A stretch of 64,000 nucleotides of DNA from Granulicella paludicola. GTDB taxonomy: Bacteria; Acidobacteriota; Terriglobia; Terriglobales; Acidobacteriaceae. This document shows positions 21,184 through 30,500 of this stretch, in pieces. The DNA lies in contig NZ_JAGSYC010000026.1 in the NCBI RefSeq assembly GCF_025685545.1, positions 124,001 to 188,000 on the forward strand, read 5' to 3'. A model generated the notes under the pieces. It had not been told where the DNA came from. It saw only the letters and a program-made list of their open reading frames with translations, and searched no databases. Numbering within the stretch: position 1 is the stretch's first letter; each line of letters begins with the position of its first letter. Both the position numbers and the translations under genes were made by a program.

Positions 21184-21420
21184 ATGCCCGATTCTACCGC
21201 CCAGTACATCCCCGAACACACCGCCATCGAAATGCGCCGAATCGCGCACGAACTCTCCAACTCCCTCGAAGTGATCGTGCAGACGAGCTACCTCCTCGGC
21301 ATGGCCGAACTCAAGGCCCCCGCTGATGAATGGCTCAAGATGCTGGACTCGGGCGTGACCAAGGCCCTCGAGCAGAACCTCGCCCTCCGCGACTTCATCA
21401 AGAAGAACAGCCAGCCCTAA
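21184..21420 (+). CDS. Small stand-alone protein resembling a histidine-kinase dimerisation (H-box) helix pair
   Basis: The 78-residue product is all-helical in appearance. The stretch RRIAHELSNSLEVIVQTSYL matches the H-box of histidine kinases (HELxNxLxxI) including the would-be phospho-acceptor His, and the second half (EWLKMLDSGVTKALEQNLAL) could be the second helix of a DHp hairpin. There is no ATP-binding domain here or next to it. It could be a phosphotransfer or dimerisation module or a decoy partner for another kinase. It stands between the divergently transcribed tRNA-Leu and the convergent dacB gene. The reading frame's family-like sequence is the main reason to accept it; the ribosome binding site is weak. 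Confidence 0.65.
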   Translation: MPDSTAQYIPEHTAIEMRRIAHELSNSLEVIVQTSYLLGMAELKAPADEWLKMLDSGVTKALEQNLALRDFIKKNSQP

Positions 21421-21505
21421 AAAGCAACTGACGAGTGGTAATTGATAAGTGAACCACGTGCCGAATGGATCACCTGCTTACCACTTAGCACTTGTCACGT
21501 ATCAC
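21421..21505. repeat. Imperfect long inverted repeat after the H-box gene
   Basis: Purine-rich words in the left arm (GAGTGGTAA, GATAAGTGA) are mirrored with gaps by TTACCACTTAG and TATCACTC in the right arm. It lies between convergent genes and may act as a two-way terminator. It belongs to the class of degenerate hairpins also seen at 30580, 41870, 52139, 57418 and 62977. Confidence 0.5.
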
Positions 21506-23172
21506 TCGGCTTTCACCACCGCCGCCACAATCTTGTCCATCACCGCCCGGTCCATCGACCCAAACGTCGCATGGTTATCGACATAGATAGCCACGATCAC
21601 CCAGCGCCCGCTCGCCGTCTGCACATACCCAGCCAGTCCGCGTGACTCGCCCAGCGTGCCCGTCTTCGCCCAGACCCTGCCTTTCAGCTCCGGCTCCTTG
21701 AACCGCCCCGCCAGCGTGCCATCCACGCCACCTAGCGGCAGCGCCGCCTTCCACTGCACAAACCACGGTTGCTTCGAAGCCCACAGCAGCAACTGCGCCG
21801 TCACCCGCGGAGCCACCAGGTCGTGATCGCTCAACCCTGAGCCGTCATAGAACAAAAAGTCATCCCCGCTCAGCCCCGCGTTCAGCAGAAACTGCCGCAC
21901 CACCCGCGCTCCCTGTGCCGACGACGCCTCCGTCCCGTAGTTCCGTCCCAGCCGCCGCAGCAGCATCTCCGCATGCAGGTTCTGCGACTCCTTCAGCGTG
22001 TACGTCACGTCCTGCAGCAGCGCCGGAGACACACGGCTCGCCAGCACCTCCCCGCATCCGTCGTTGCAGACCTCGGTCGCCACCTTCAGCGGCTCACCCG
22101 GCTTCGGCAGGTCCACCGGCGTCCGCGACTGCTTCGTAAATCCATCCACCGCCGTCGAAGGCCGCTCACTCGCACTGGCCTCGCCCTCCACCGCCACGCC
22201 ATGCGCGATCAGCCGCGCCTTCAACGCCTCCGCCGCAAACAGCGGAGGATCGCTCACCGCCAGCGTCTCCGTGTCCTTGCCATCGACGGCAATCTCACCC
22301 GTCACCGACACCAGCTTCGAACCCACCGGCCACTCCACGTTGATCCGGTTCGCAGACTTCGCCGCGGTCGTATTTACATGCACGTTCAGCGTGTAAAACC
22401 CCGCATCCGGCGACTGCGTCACCGTCGCCGCATCCCCCGCCCTCAACCCAGGATGAACCGTCAGCGTAATCTCGCTGTCGTTCACCGTCAGCGACGACAC
22501 CGGGGCTCCATACCCCCACGGCATGTCATCGATCGCCCACGCCGTTGGATACGGCTCCCATATCCACTGCGTATCGTCGCCGATCACCTTGCCTGCAATA
22601 CGCTTCACTCCCCGCGCCGCCACCTGCGCCGCCAGATCATCGATCGCCTTCAATGGATCACTCGAAGCAGGCGTCTCTCCCGCCACTGGCGTATACGGAA
22701 ACGCCAGCCCCGACAGGTTCGCATCGCCCGTACTGCGCAGCCAAACATCCCCGCGCACCACGCCGTCGCTGCCCAGCGAGTCAGCAATCACCTCGGTCCG
22801 CGTCACACTCTCCGGTCCCAGCAGCGTCATCGCCGCCGCCGTCGTAAACAGCTTGGCGTTCGAAGCAGGCCGAAACAGCTTGCCCTCGTTCAGCCCATAA
22901 ATCGGGGTCCCGTCCATTGCAGTCACCGCAATGCCCCAGTGTGCCCGCGCCGCCGTCGGCTCCGCCAGCAGCGTCATAATCTGACGCCCCAGATCCGAAC
23001 TCGCTTCTGTTGGATACGACCCGGCATAGGCAGGCGTCGATCCAGACGACACAGACAATGTCGAACTTGTCATATTCGCGCTTTGCGCTGGCGCATTTGA
23101 TGTAACCGATGGTACTTTCATCCCGGCAAACAGCAGCCCCATCACGACGAGGTGAACCGATTTCATCCGCAT
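21502..23172 (-). CDS. dacB: D-alanyl-D-alanine carboxypeptidase/endopeptidase (PBP4 type)
   Basis: The protein (556 residues from ATG 23172; 23166 and 23196 are alternatives) carries a signal peptide (MKSVHLVVMGLLFAGM) and the class C penicillin-binding protein motifs: the active-site Ser in FRPASNAKLFTTAAA (SxxK), DGSGLSDHDLV, and VWAKTGTLGES (KTG). The large segment between the first and second motif, about 200 residues, is typical of PBP4/DacB. It trims or cleaves peptidoglycan cross-links in the periplasm. It is divergent from folP, whose start lies within about 125 nt. Confidence 0.93.
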   Translation of the reverse strand: MRMKSVHLVVMGLLFAGMKVPSVTSNAPAQSANMTSSTLSVSSGSTPAYAGSYPTEASSDLGRQIMTLLAEPTAARAHWGIAVTAMDGTPIYGLNEGKLFRPASNAKLFTTAAAMTLLGPESVTRTEVIADSLGSDGVVRGDVWLRSTGDANLSGLAFPYTPVAGETPASSDPLKAIDDLAAQVAARGVKRIAGKVIGDDTQWIWEPYPTAWAIDDMPWGYGAPVSSLTVNDSEITLTVHPGLRAGDAATVTQSPDAGFYTLNVHVNTTAAKSANRINVEWPVGSKLVSVTGEIAVDGKDTETLAVSDPPLFAAEALKARLIAHGVAVEGEASASERPSTAVDGFTKQSRTPVDLPKPGEPLKVATEVCNDGCGEVLASRVSPALLQDVTYTLKESQNLHAEMLLRRLGRNYGTEASSAQGARVVRQFLLNAGLSGDDFLFYDGSGLSDHDLVAPRVTAQLLLWASKQPWFVQWKAALPLGGVDGTLAGRFKEPELKGRVWAKTGTLGESRGLAGYVQTASGRWVIVAIYVDNHATFGSMDRAVMDKIVAAVVKAE

Positions 23173-23295
23173 GGGCGCAAGTCTACAATGTCGCAAGTGC
23201 CTGCCTCTGGAAACCCACCGCTCCCACTTGCTCCAAATTCCCCCTCAGGGCCATCCACGCTCTCGCGAACGCACGTCCTCCGCGAGCGTGACCCC

Positions 23296-24252
23296 ATGAG
23301 CCTCCTGCACGCGCGCACCCCCTACGATTGGCAGCTCCGGTCTCGCCGCCTCGCCCTGGGCGAGCGCACTCTCCTGATGGTCATCATCAACGTCACCCCC
23401 GACAGCTTCTCGGGCGACGGCCATCTCGTGCAGCCCGTGGACGATGACCCGACCCCGGTCTCAACCGTGCCTCTGACCGCCCTGCGGCAGGCCACCAACC
23501 AACTCGCCATCAACGCCGCCATCAACGCCCTCGATAACGGCGCCGACATTCTCGATCTCGGTGCCGAGTCCACCCGCCCGGGCGCAACTCCGCTCACCTC
23601 CGAACAGGAGCAGGACCGCCTGCTCCCCGTCCTCGAAGCCGTCCTCCGCGAGCGCCCCGCTGCCATCCTCTCCGTCGACACCTACCACGCGGCGACAGCC
23701 CGCGCCGCCGCCCGCCTCGGTGCAGAGATCATCAACGATGTCTCCGGCCTGCTCTGGGATCTCGAAATGCCCTATGCCGTAGCCGACTCCGGCTGCGGCC
23801 TTGTCCTCATGCACACCCGCGGCCGTCCGCACGAGTGGCGCAAGCAGGCCCCGCTCCCACCCGACGAGCTGCTGCCTTCCATCTTCGGCGGCCTCTGCGA
23901 AGGCGTCGTCACAGCGGAGGCCGCCGGTATCGACACCGATCGCCTCGTCATCGACCCCGGCTTCGGCTTCGGCAAACGCGGCAAGGAGAACTTCACCCTC
24001 CTCGCCCAACTCTGCCGACTCAATCAGCTCGACCGCCCCATCCTCGCAGGCCTCTCACGCAAGCACTTCCTCGGCGAAGCCGTGCAAACGCTCCAGCCGC
24101 ACGGCCTGTCCTCGGCCGACAGCCGCCGCATGGCCACCGTAGCCGGTAACACCGCCGCCATCCTCGCAGGAGCCCACATCCTTCGCGTCCACGAGCTTCA
24201 ACCCGCCCGCGAAGCCGCCGCCATCGCCGACGCCCTTCTAGCCGCCGGATAG
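23296..24252 (+). CDS. folP: Dihydropteroate synthase
   Basis: The TIM-barrel motifs of DHPS are all visible: LMVIINVTPDSFSGDG (pterin loop), GADILDLGAESTRPGATPL, ILSVDTYHAATARAA, IINDVSGL, LVLMHTRG, VIDPGFGFGKRGKENF and PILAGLSRKHFLG. The enzyme joins p-aminobenzoate to dihydropterin pyrophosphate in folate synthesis and is the sulfonamide target. I chose ATG 23296 (318 residues), close to the family length; an ATG at 23188 would add 36 residues of Pro/Ser-rich sequence, and the frame to 23152 would overlap the divergent dacB start. No strong ribosome binding site decides between them. Confidence 0.93.
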   Translation: MSLLHARTPYDWQLRSRRLALGERTLLMVIINVTPDSFSGDGHLVQPVDDDPTPVSTVPLTALRQATNQLAINAAINALDNGADILDLGAESTRPGATPLTSEQEQDRLLPVLEAVLRERPAAILSVDTYHAATARAAARLGAEIINDVSGLLWDLEMPYAVADSGCGLVLMHTRGRPHEWRKQAPLPPDELLPSIFGGLCEGVVTAEAAGIDTDRLVIDPGFGFGKRGKENFTLLAQLCRLNQLDRPILAGLSRKHFLGEAVQTLQPHGLSSADSRRMATVAGNTAAILAGAHILRVHELQPAREAAAIADALLAAG

Positions 24253-24282
24253 GAACACGCAACTTCACGCAATCAAGACAGA

Positions 24283-24316
24283 AAGGGCTGCACCGGCACA
24301 AACCGGAGCAGCCCTT
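24283..24316. terminator. Bidirectional terminator between folP and frr
   Basis: An inverted repeat AAGGGCTGC / GCAGCCCTT encloses a second short stem (CCGG/CCGG) and lies between the convergent stop codons of folP and frr. Confidence 0.75.
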
Positions 24317-24344
24317 CTCTGGTAATTCCAAACTGAAACTCGTC

Positions 24345-24929
24345 CTACAGCGTCAGCAAATCCTTTTCCTTCGCCTTGAAGAGCTCTTCCAGTCGCTTGA
24401 TCTCCAGGTCCGTCAGCTGCTGAATCTCTTCGTTCGCCCGCTTCTCGTCATCAGCCGAAATGAGCTTGTCCTTCGCCGCCTTCTTCACCGTCTCGTTACC
24501 ATCGCGACGAATATTGCGGATCGAGGTCTTATAGTCCTCCACCGTGCCCGAGAGCGACTTTACCGCCTCCTTGCGACGGTCCTCCGTCATCGGAGGCACC
24601 GGCACGCGGATGATCTTGCCGTCATGCATCGGATTGAAGCCCTGTCCGCTCGTCCGGATCGCCTTCTCAATCACCGTCACCAGCGACTGCTCCCACGGCT
24701 GCACCACGATCAGATTGGCCTCAGGCGTCGTCACCTGCGCCACCTGGGCGATCGCTGTCTCCGTACCGTAGTAATCGACCTTCACGTTATCAAGCATATG
24801 AACCGAGGCGCGGCCCGTGCGTACCCCGGCCAGGCTCGTCCGAAAATCATCTACCGTCTTGCTCATACGTGACTTTAGGTCGTCATATACGCCCGAAAGG
24901 GCTTCCATTCCTGCCATGACCGATGCCAT
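24345..24929 (-). CDS. frr: Ribosome recycling factor
   Basis: The 194-residue protein matches RRF end to end, with an N-terminal extension of about eight residues (MASVMAGM). Recognisable blocks are FRTSLAGVRTGRAS, DYYGTETAIAQVAQ, LIVVQPWEQSLV, IRVPVPPMTEDRRKE and IRNIRRDGNE. It splits post-termination ribosomes with EF-G. GGGAGGCAGGA lies upstream of ATG 24929, which supports this start over internal ATGs at 24917 and 24908. The usual partners tsf and pyrH are not in view upstream. Confidence 0.97.
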   Translation of the reverse strand: MASVMAGMEALSGVYDDLKSRMSKTVDDFRTSLAGVRTGRASVHMLDNVKVDYYGTETAIAQVAQVTTPEANLIVVQPWEQSLVTVIEKAIRTSGQGFNPMHDGKIIRVPVPPMTEDRRKEAVKSLSGTVEDYKTSIRNIRRDGNETVKKAAKDKLISADDEKRANEEIQQLTDLEIKRLEELFKAKEKDLLTL

Positions 24930-25269
24930 TGTGTTCCTGCCTCCCTGGAAGACGAGCTTTTACTTGGCCTTGCCGCTCTGACTTCCCTACTCGACGATTC
25001 TACAGCGAGCCTTCCTACGCGCGAAGCAACTCTCTGTGCATCCAGATTCCCTTGTAAAACGTTACCAAGGGCATGTATCTGTACCAAAATCATACGAAAC
25101 TTCGCGTTGACTTTACGTTGGACCTGTCCCTATCCTTGGTATAGTTCGTCTAGGGAATCTCCTGATCCACCTGACTTCAAAGACACCGATTGGAAGTCCG
25201 GGAAGCTTTCCTGTATCAGTCACCTCCTCCAGCCACTGGCTAGCGATCTATGGCGGAAACGGGAACCAC
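24930..25269. other. Intergenic region between frr and the exosortase substrate gene (divergent)
   Basis: The 340-bp gap contains no gene I can support. It must hold the frr promoter on the minus strand and carries promoter-like boxes for the exosortase locus near 25107-25145. No recognisable riboswitch fold is seen in the 120-nt leader that follows. Confidence 0.5.
25107..25145 (+). promoter_or_regulatory. Candidate promoter of the exosortase locus
   Basis: TTGGAC (25118-25123) and TATAGT (25140-25145) are separated by 16 nt. A second, overlapping pair, TTGACT (25107-25112) and TATCCT (25131-25136), has an 18-nt spacer. Either would leave a leader of about 120 nt before the small substrate gene. 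Confidence 0.5.
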
Positions 25270-25461
25270 ATGAAGAAGTACCTTTTATTGATGTCCTTTG
25301 TTGTAGCTCTCCTCGTCGCTATCCCGGCTCAGGCCCAGGGAGGTTGCGATGACTCGCCTGAAAATCCGACGCTTATCCTCGCCAGCCTTGCCGGTGGCGC
25401 CTACGCCGTCTCCGCTCTGCGCACCCGCGTGCGCGCCCGTCGCACCAACAAAAACCTGTAA
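25270..25461 (+). CDS. Tiny PExPT-type exosortase substrate (TM-motif-TM protein)
   Basis: The 63-residue protein consists of a signal peptide (MKKYLLLMSFVVALLVAIPAQAQ), a very short mature segment GGCDDSPENPT, a hydrophobic helix (LILASLAGGAYAVSAL) and a basic tail (RTRVRARRTNKNL). The PENPT motif followed by a membrane helix and Arg-rich end is the tripartite sorting signal of exosortase targets, here of the PExPT type. It is encoded directly upstream of an exosortase and almost certainly is its dedicated substrate. After cleavage only about ten residues with one Cys would remain, so its role cannot be that of a normal surface protein. It resembles what is called the XrtJ-associated TM-motif-TM protein. 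Confidence 0.82.
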   Translation: MKKYLLLMSFVVALLVAIPAQAQGGCDDSPENPTLILASLAGGAYAVSALRTRVRARRTNKNL

Positions 25462-25521
25462 CCCTCAGACGTTCTCTCGTAGCTTTCGCTATGCCCATTT
25501 CTGGGAGGATACCCACTTCTG

Positions 25522-27228
25522 GTGGAAGGTCGGGTGTGTTCTTCCAAAGCCTGGAACCCACCTCCGGGATGGTGCCTGAAACGCGTGTCCAGCCCCGCAC
25601 TTCATTCCGCTACAGACCCATCCCCTGATCGCAGCCCCGCTGCAGCGACCCTTTCCCCCCTGACCGTCGCCGCGCTGGCTACCCTCTGCGCACTCGTCGG
25701 TCTGCTCACCGTGTGGGACTCCGCCCGCTCCCTCGTCGGCATCTGGCTCACCGACGACCTCAAGTCCATGGGACTCGTCGTCCCCCTCATCAGCTACCTT
25801 CTTATCCTGCGAGCCTGGCGCTCCATCGGCTGGAAAGCCCACGGCTCCTGGTGGGGCTTCGGCATCCTCGCCGCCACTGCCGCTCTGATGTTCCTGCGCG
25901 ATCAGACCCTGCTCATCATCACCGTCAATAAAGACTGGCTGCTGCAGCTTCCCCCGCTTCCGTTGCTCGCCGTTCTTTACGCCCTCGGCCTCGTCCTGCT
26001 CTTCGGCGGCAAACCCTTGCTACGAGCAGCCTGGTTCCCGGTGCTCTTCATGTGGGCCGTCATCCCCGTGCCGCAGACCTTCAGCCGCCGCATCGATCTG
26101 CCGCTGCAACACGCCTCAGCGCACGTTGCCCGCGCCTTTGCTCATGCACTCGGCCAGCAGCTTACCGAAGACAAGCTGCGTCTCATGTTCACCCCTGACT
26201 TCGGCATGTTCATCGCGCCCGGCTGCAACGGCATTCGTGGTGCCATCACGCTGGGCATGGCCGCCGTCGTCGTTGGCTACCTCTATCGCTTCCGCGCCAA
26301 AGTCTACGTACCCGTCGTCATCGGAGCCGTCGCTCTCGGCTATATCTTCAACTTCCTTCGGCTTTGCCTTTTGGTCATCTACTACAAGATCGCGCTGCCC
26401 TACCCGTGGCTGCAGCACCATGCCAAGATTGCCGACTACCTCATCGGCGGCACGCTCTTCCTCTGCGCCTTGGCCATCTTCTTCACCGTCGCAGGCAAAC
26501 TCCGCCGCGACCCCCTGCCCTTCGCTCCGCCGCAACCCACCGCACCCGTCAAAACCTATCTCGCCAAGGTCGCCGCCCTCATCGCTCTCTCCGCCATCTT
26601 CGGCTTTGAGGTCGCACACGAGTATCGCGTCGAAGCTCAGGCAGCCCGCGCTGCTCAGGCCATTCCCGCTCTGCCCGCACACATCGGCGACTTTACGCTG
26701 GTACGTACCTGGAACGACACCCTGCTCGATGGCATCGTCGTCTACACCTGGGGCGAGTACGCCGAACCGCCCGCAGTCCCCGGCGGAACCTCTGCCAACG
26801 TCGATCTCGGCATCTCCCCGCAGATGTCCATGCACGACGCCGAGATCTGCCACATCGCTCGCGGGGAAGATCCCACCTGGCACGGACAGATCACCGCCGA
26901 CTCGCAGAACGGCGAGATCGATCTCACGGCCGCCACCTACAACAACGGTGTGCAGCAGAAGCTCGAAGCCTCCACCGTCTGCGACAACGGCGCCTGCCGT
27001 CAGTACTCCGAGACCAGCGAACACGTCACCCTCATCTATGCGCGCCCCCACCGCGGTGTACCTCTGCAGGCCGATCAGAACCGCCCTGTTCCGGTACTTC
27101 TACGCGTGTCTTCGACCGATGTGCTTGCTCCGACCAGCGAGGCTGAACCGAAGCTCGCAGCGACGCTCACACGATTCCTGCACCAAATCGACCTCGTCAC
27201 GCTCACCAAGCCGTACAGCCAGCGTTAA
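25522..27228 (+). CDS. xrtJ: Exosortase (XrtJ-like) with C-terminal EpsI-type domain
   Basis: The multi-spanning N-terminal part holds the exosortase catalytic residues: Cys235 in IAPGCNGIRG, Arg280 in FNFLRLCLLVIYYKI and His299/300 in WLQHHAKIADYLIGG. A Pro-rich linker leads to a C-terminal soluble domain (about 370-568) like EpsI/DUF3485, with two Cys in VCDNGACRQYS. Exosortases are membrane transpeptidases that cut C-terminal sorting signals and hand proteins to an envelope acceptor. The start is uncertain: GTG 25522 is the longest, while GTG 25585 avoids a repeat-like stretch. The subtype name rests on the adjacent PExPT protein and the fused C-terminal domain, not on a search. Confidence 0.87.
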   Translation: MEGRVCSSKAWNPPPGWCLKRVSSPALHSATDPSPDRSPAAATLSPLTVAALATLCALVGLLTVWDSARSLVGIWLTDDLKSMGLVVPLISYLLILRAWRSIGWKAHGSWWGFGILAATAALMFLRDQTLLIITVNKDWLLQLPPLPLLAVLYALGLVLLFGGKPLLRAAWFPVLFMWAVIPVPQTFSRRIDLPLQHASAHVARAFAHALGQQLTEDKLRLMFTPDFGMFIAPGCNGIRGAITLGMAAVVVGYLYRFRAKVYVPVVIGAVALGYIFNFLRLCLLVIYYKIALPYPWLQHHAKIADYLIGGTLFLCALAIFFTVAGKLRRDPLPFAPPQPTAPVKTYLAKVAALIALSAIFGFEVAHEYRVEAQAARAAQAIPALPAHIGDFTLVRTWNDTLLDGIVVYTWGEYAEPPAVPGGTSANVDLGISPQMSMHDAEICHIARGEDPTWHGQITADSQNGEIDLTAATYNNGVQQKLEASTVCDNGACRQYSETSEHVTLIYARPHRGVPLQADQNRPVPVLLRVSSTDVLAPTSEAEPKLAATLTRFLHQIDLVTLTKPYSQR

Positions 27229-27561
27229 AAGGCCAAAGGTCTCTTTATCAGGCAACAGCCCCGGCACCCGCGTTCCACTCTGCCCAAACGACACCCTGGT
27301 ACGGTCGACTTTCGCTCTTTTGCCAGCAACCGCGCATGGAATGGCGCGCGCGCCGACGCCGGGGGCTGCTTCGCTTTGCTCATACCTTTGCCCCGAAAGT
27401 GGGGAGGCTGCGCAGAAAGCACTCAGAACTGACCCCCAAGGTCGCTCTCAGTGCGGCGGGTCGCCTATAATCAAGACTCTTCCCTTTGCAGATTGCAGGG
27501 CAAGCGATTCATAAGATCAACAGATTTAAAGAGCAGTGAGGGTGTGGTTATCTTTTCCGGA
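27229..27561. other. Intergenic region upstream of the BamA-like gene
   Basis: The 333-bp stretch has no supportable gene. A TATAAT hexamer at 27466-27471 is a good -10 candidate for the BamA-like gene, about 90 nt before its start, but I see no clear -35 box at the expected distance. Confidence 0.45.
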
Positions 27562-30500
27562 ATGCGAGTGAGCGCAAGCTCCCTGAATAGCAAGATTCAG
27601 CCCTGCAAGACACAGCCTGTGCTTGCGCGCTCGAGCCACCCTGGCCTCTTTGGCCATGGATTGCGCGCTGCGCTTGGCACCGTTGTTGGCACCGTCGCGG
27701 GCACCGTCGCCGTGTTGGCCTTCGTCCCCGCGTTTACGCCGTCTGCCGCCGCGCAGGTCCAGGCGCAGTCCCGCTTCAGCGCCGAAAACGCGCCGCAGGT
27801 GCTCTGCCAGACCCAGGTGATCGGCAACCGCCGTATCCCTAAGGAGTCCATCCTCGCGCGTCTCTTCTCGCGACCGGGTGACGCCTTTGACCCCGCTGTG
27901 GTGGAGCGAGACTTCAACTCGCTCTGGAACACCGGCTACTTCGACAGCATCCAGATCGAGCGCATCAACACGCCCACCTGTCTGCAGCTCGAAATCTATG
28001 TCCGCGAAAAACCCACCATCCGCGAGATCAACTACAAGGGCATCAACGCCATCTCCACGTCCGACATTCTGGACCGCTTCAAAAAGGAGAAGGTCGGTCT
28101 CACTGTTGAGAGCCAGTTCGACCCCACCAAGGTCAAGCGCGCCGAAGTCGTCATCCAGCAGATGCTGGGTGAGCACGGACATCAGTTCGCCGTCATCAAG
28201 ACCGAGATCAAGACCATTCCTCCTGCCGCCATCGCGTTGACCTTCAACGTGAAGGAAGGCCCAACGGTCAAGGTCGGCACCATTGCCTTCGAGGGCAACA
28301 AGGCACTCGATCACCGCACCCTCGTTGCGGCGATGAAGAACCTCAAGCCCATCGGCATCCCGCACTCGATCTTCCTCGAAAACATCTTCCCGCGCACCTT
28401 CGACGCCAGCAAGCTGGACGAAGATGCCGAGCGTGTCCGCGCCGCCTACCGTGACCGCGGCTACTTCAAGGCCCTTACCGGCGAGCCGCAGACCAACGTG
28501 CGCAACGCCGGCGGCATCAATCCCCTCACGCTGCATCCCTCCACCGGCAAGCGCGTCGACATCCTCATCCCCGTGGATGAAGGTGAGCGCTATCGCCTCG
28601 GCGGCATCACCTTTAGCGGCAACAAGGCCTACTCCAACGTGAAGGCGCTGCGTGCGCAGTTCGCTGTCAAGGATGGCGAATACTTCAACGCAACGCTCTT
28701 CGGCAAGGGCCTCGAGCAGCTCCGCAAAGCTTACGGCGAAGGCGGCTACATCAACATGGTCGGCACCCCGACCCCGCGTGTTGATGAAGCCAAGAAGCTC
28801 GTCTATCTCAACATCGATATCGACGAAGGCAAGCCGTTCTATGTATCGCGCATCGAGTTCACCGGCAACACCATCACCCGCGACAAGGTCATCCGCCGCG
28901 AGATTCTGGTGGAAGAAGGTCAGGTCTACAACAGCCGTCTCGTCGATCTCTCGCTGCTGCGCCTCAACCAGCTGAACTACTTCGATACGCTGAAGACCGA
29001 GCAGGACGTCGAAACCCGCCAGAACGCCGACGCGGGCACCGTCGACCTCCTCATCAAGCTGCACGAAAAGGGTAAGAACTCCATCGGCCTCAATGGCGGT
29101 GTCAGCGGTCTGTCCGGTTCGTTCCTCGGCACCAACTACGAGACTAACAACTTCCTCGGCCTCGGCGAAACGCTCTCGGTCAGCGCCAACATCGGCGACC
29201 TTTCGCGTAACCTCAGCCTCGGATTCACTGAGCCCTACCTACGCAACAAGCCCGTCTCGCTCGGCGTGCAGGTGTTCAACAGCAAGTTCGACTACAACCC
29301 GTCGAAGAGCTACGCGATCGCCAACGGTCAGAGTGCCAACCTGACCAACGCGCAGAACTCGCTGCTGAACAACTACAACCAGTCCACCAAGGGCGTCACC
29401 GTCTCCACCAGCACGGCGCTGCGCAAGCTGTTCCGCCGCTCCGGTGTGGCGCGTGTCGGCCTCTCGTACTCGCTGTCGCGCTCAGGTATCACGACGTTCA
29501 ACCAGAACACGCTGAACGTCTTCCAGACGCTGGCCTTCCGCTCCGGCATCGCTGGCGCAAACCAGCTCAACGGCATCGTGACCTCCATCGTCACGCCGAC
29601 CTTCAGCTTCTCCACGCTGGATCGCGCCGTCGGCCCGCACAACGGTAAGGACTTCAACATCGCGTTCCAGATGGCGGGCGTAGGCGGCAACACCAAGTAC
29701 TACTCGCCCACCATCAGCTACCGTCAGTTCTTCCCCATGAAGGGTCTGAAGATCAACAAGGAAGGTCACAACGTCCTCGGCTACCGCCTGCTGCTATCGA
29801 ACATCGCAGGCTACGGTGGACAGGTTGCTCCTCCCTTCTCGCGTATCTACTCCGGCGGCGAAAACGAAGTCCGCGGCTTCGACATTCGTTCGAGCTCGCC
29901 CTACGTCTTCATCCCGACCAAGGTGAACTTCAACCTCACCAATCCGGATGGAAGCACCGTACCGCGCGATCCCACCAACCCGACGCTGAGCAACGTCACC
30001 ATTCCGTTGCCCATCTACCGCCTCGCAGCCGTCGGTGGCGACACCAACTTCACCGCCAACCTCGAGTACCGTATCCCGATCGTGAACCAGGTCACCTTCG
30101 CCTTCTTCACCGACTTCGGCATGGTCTTCAATAGCTCCGGCTCGCAGCTGCGCCAGAGCGTCGAAGGTCTTTCGACCCTCACCAGCCCACTCTATGGCTG
30201 CCCGACGATCGTCAACGGCTCCTGCTTCGGCGGACAGAACGTCAACTTCCCGCTCTACCTCAAGACAGTGCAGGGAACCAACTTCGTCCCGCGCATGTCG
30301 AACGGTGCCGAGCTGCAGGTCATCCTGCCGATCGTCAACGCTCCCATGCGTCTCTACTACGCCTACAACCCGCTCCGCCTCTACAAGGACCTGCCGCAGC
30401 AGCTTGCTCTGCCTCAGACCTGCGCAGTCGGTCAGACGGCCTGCTTCAAGAACCTCTTCCCCACCTCGGAAGCCGGTCTCTACACCTACCAGCAGGCAGT

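Noticed and set aside
25146..25269. c-di-GMP riboswitch in the exosortase leader
   Set aside because: The leader has the right size but none of the conserved GEMM loop sequences.
27526..29064. 512-codon minus-strand frame opposite the BamA-like gene
   Set aside because: Complement of POTRA coding sequence; no domain, and codon usage follows the sense gene.
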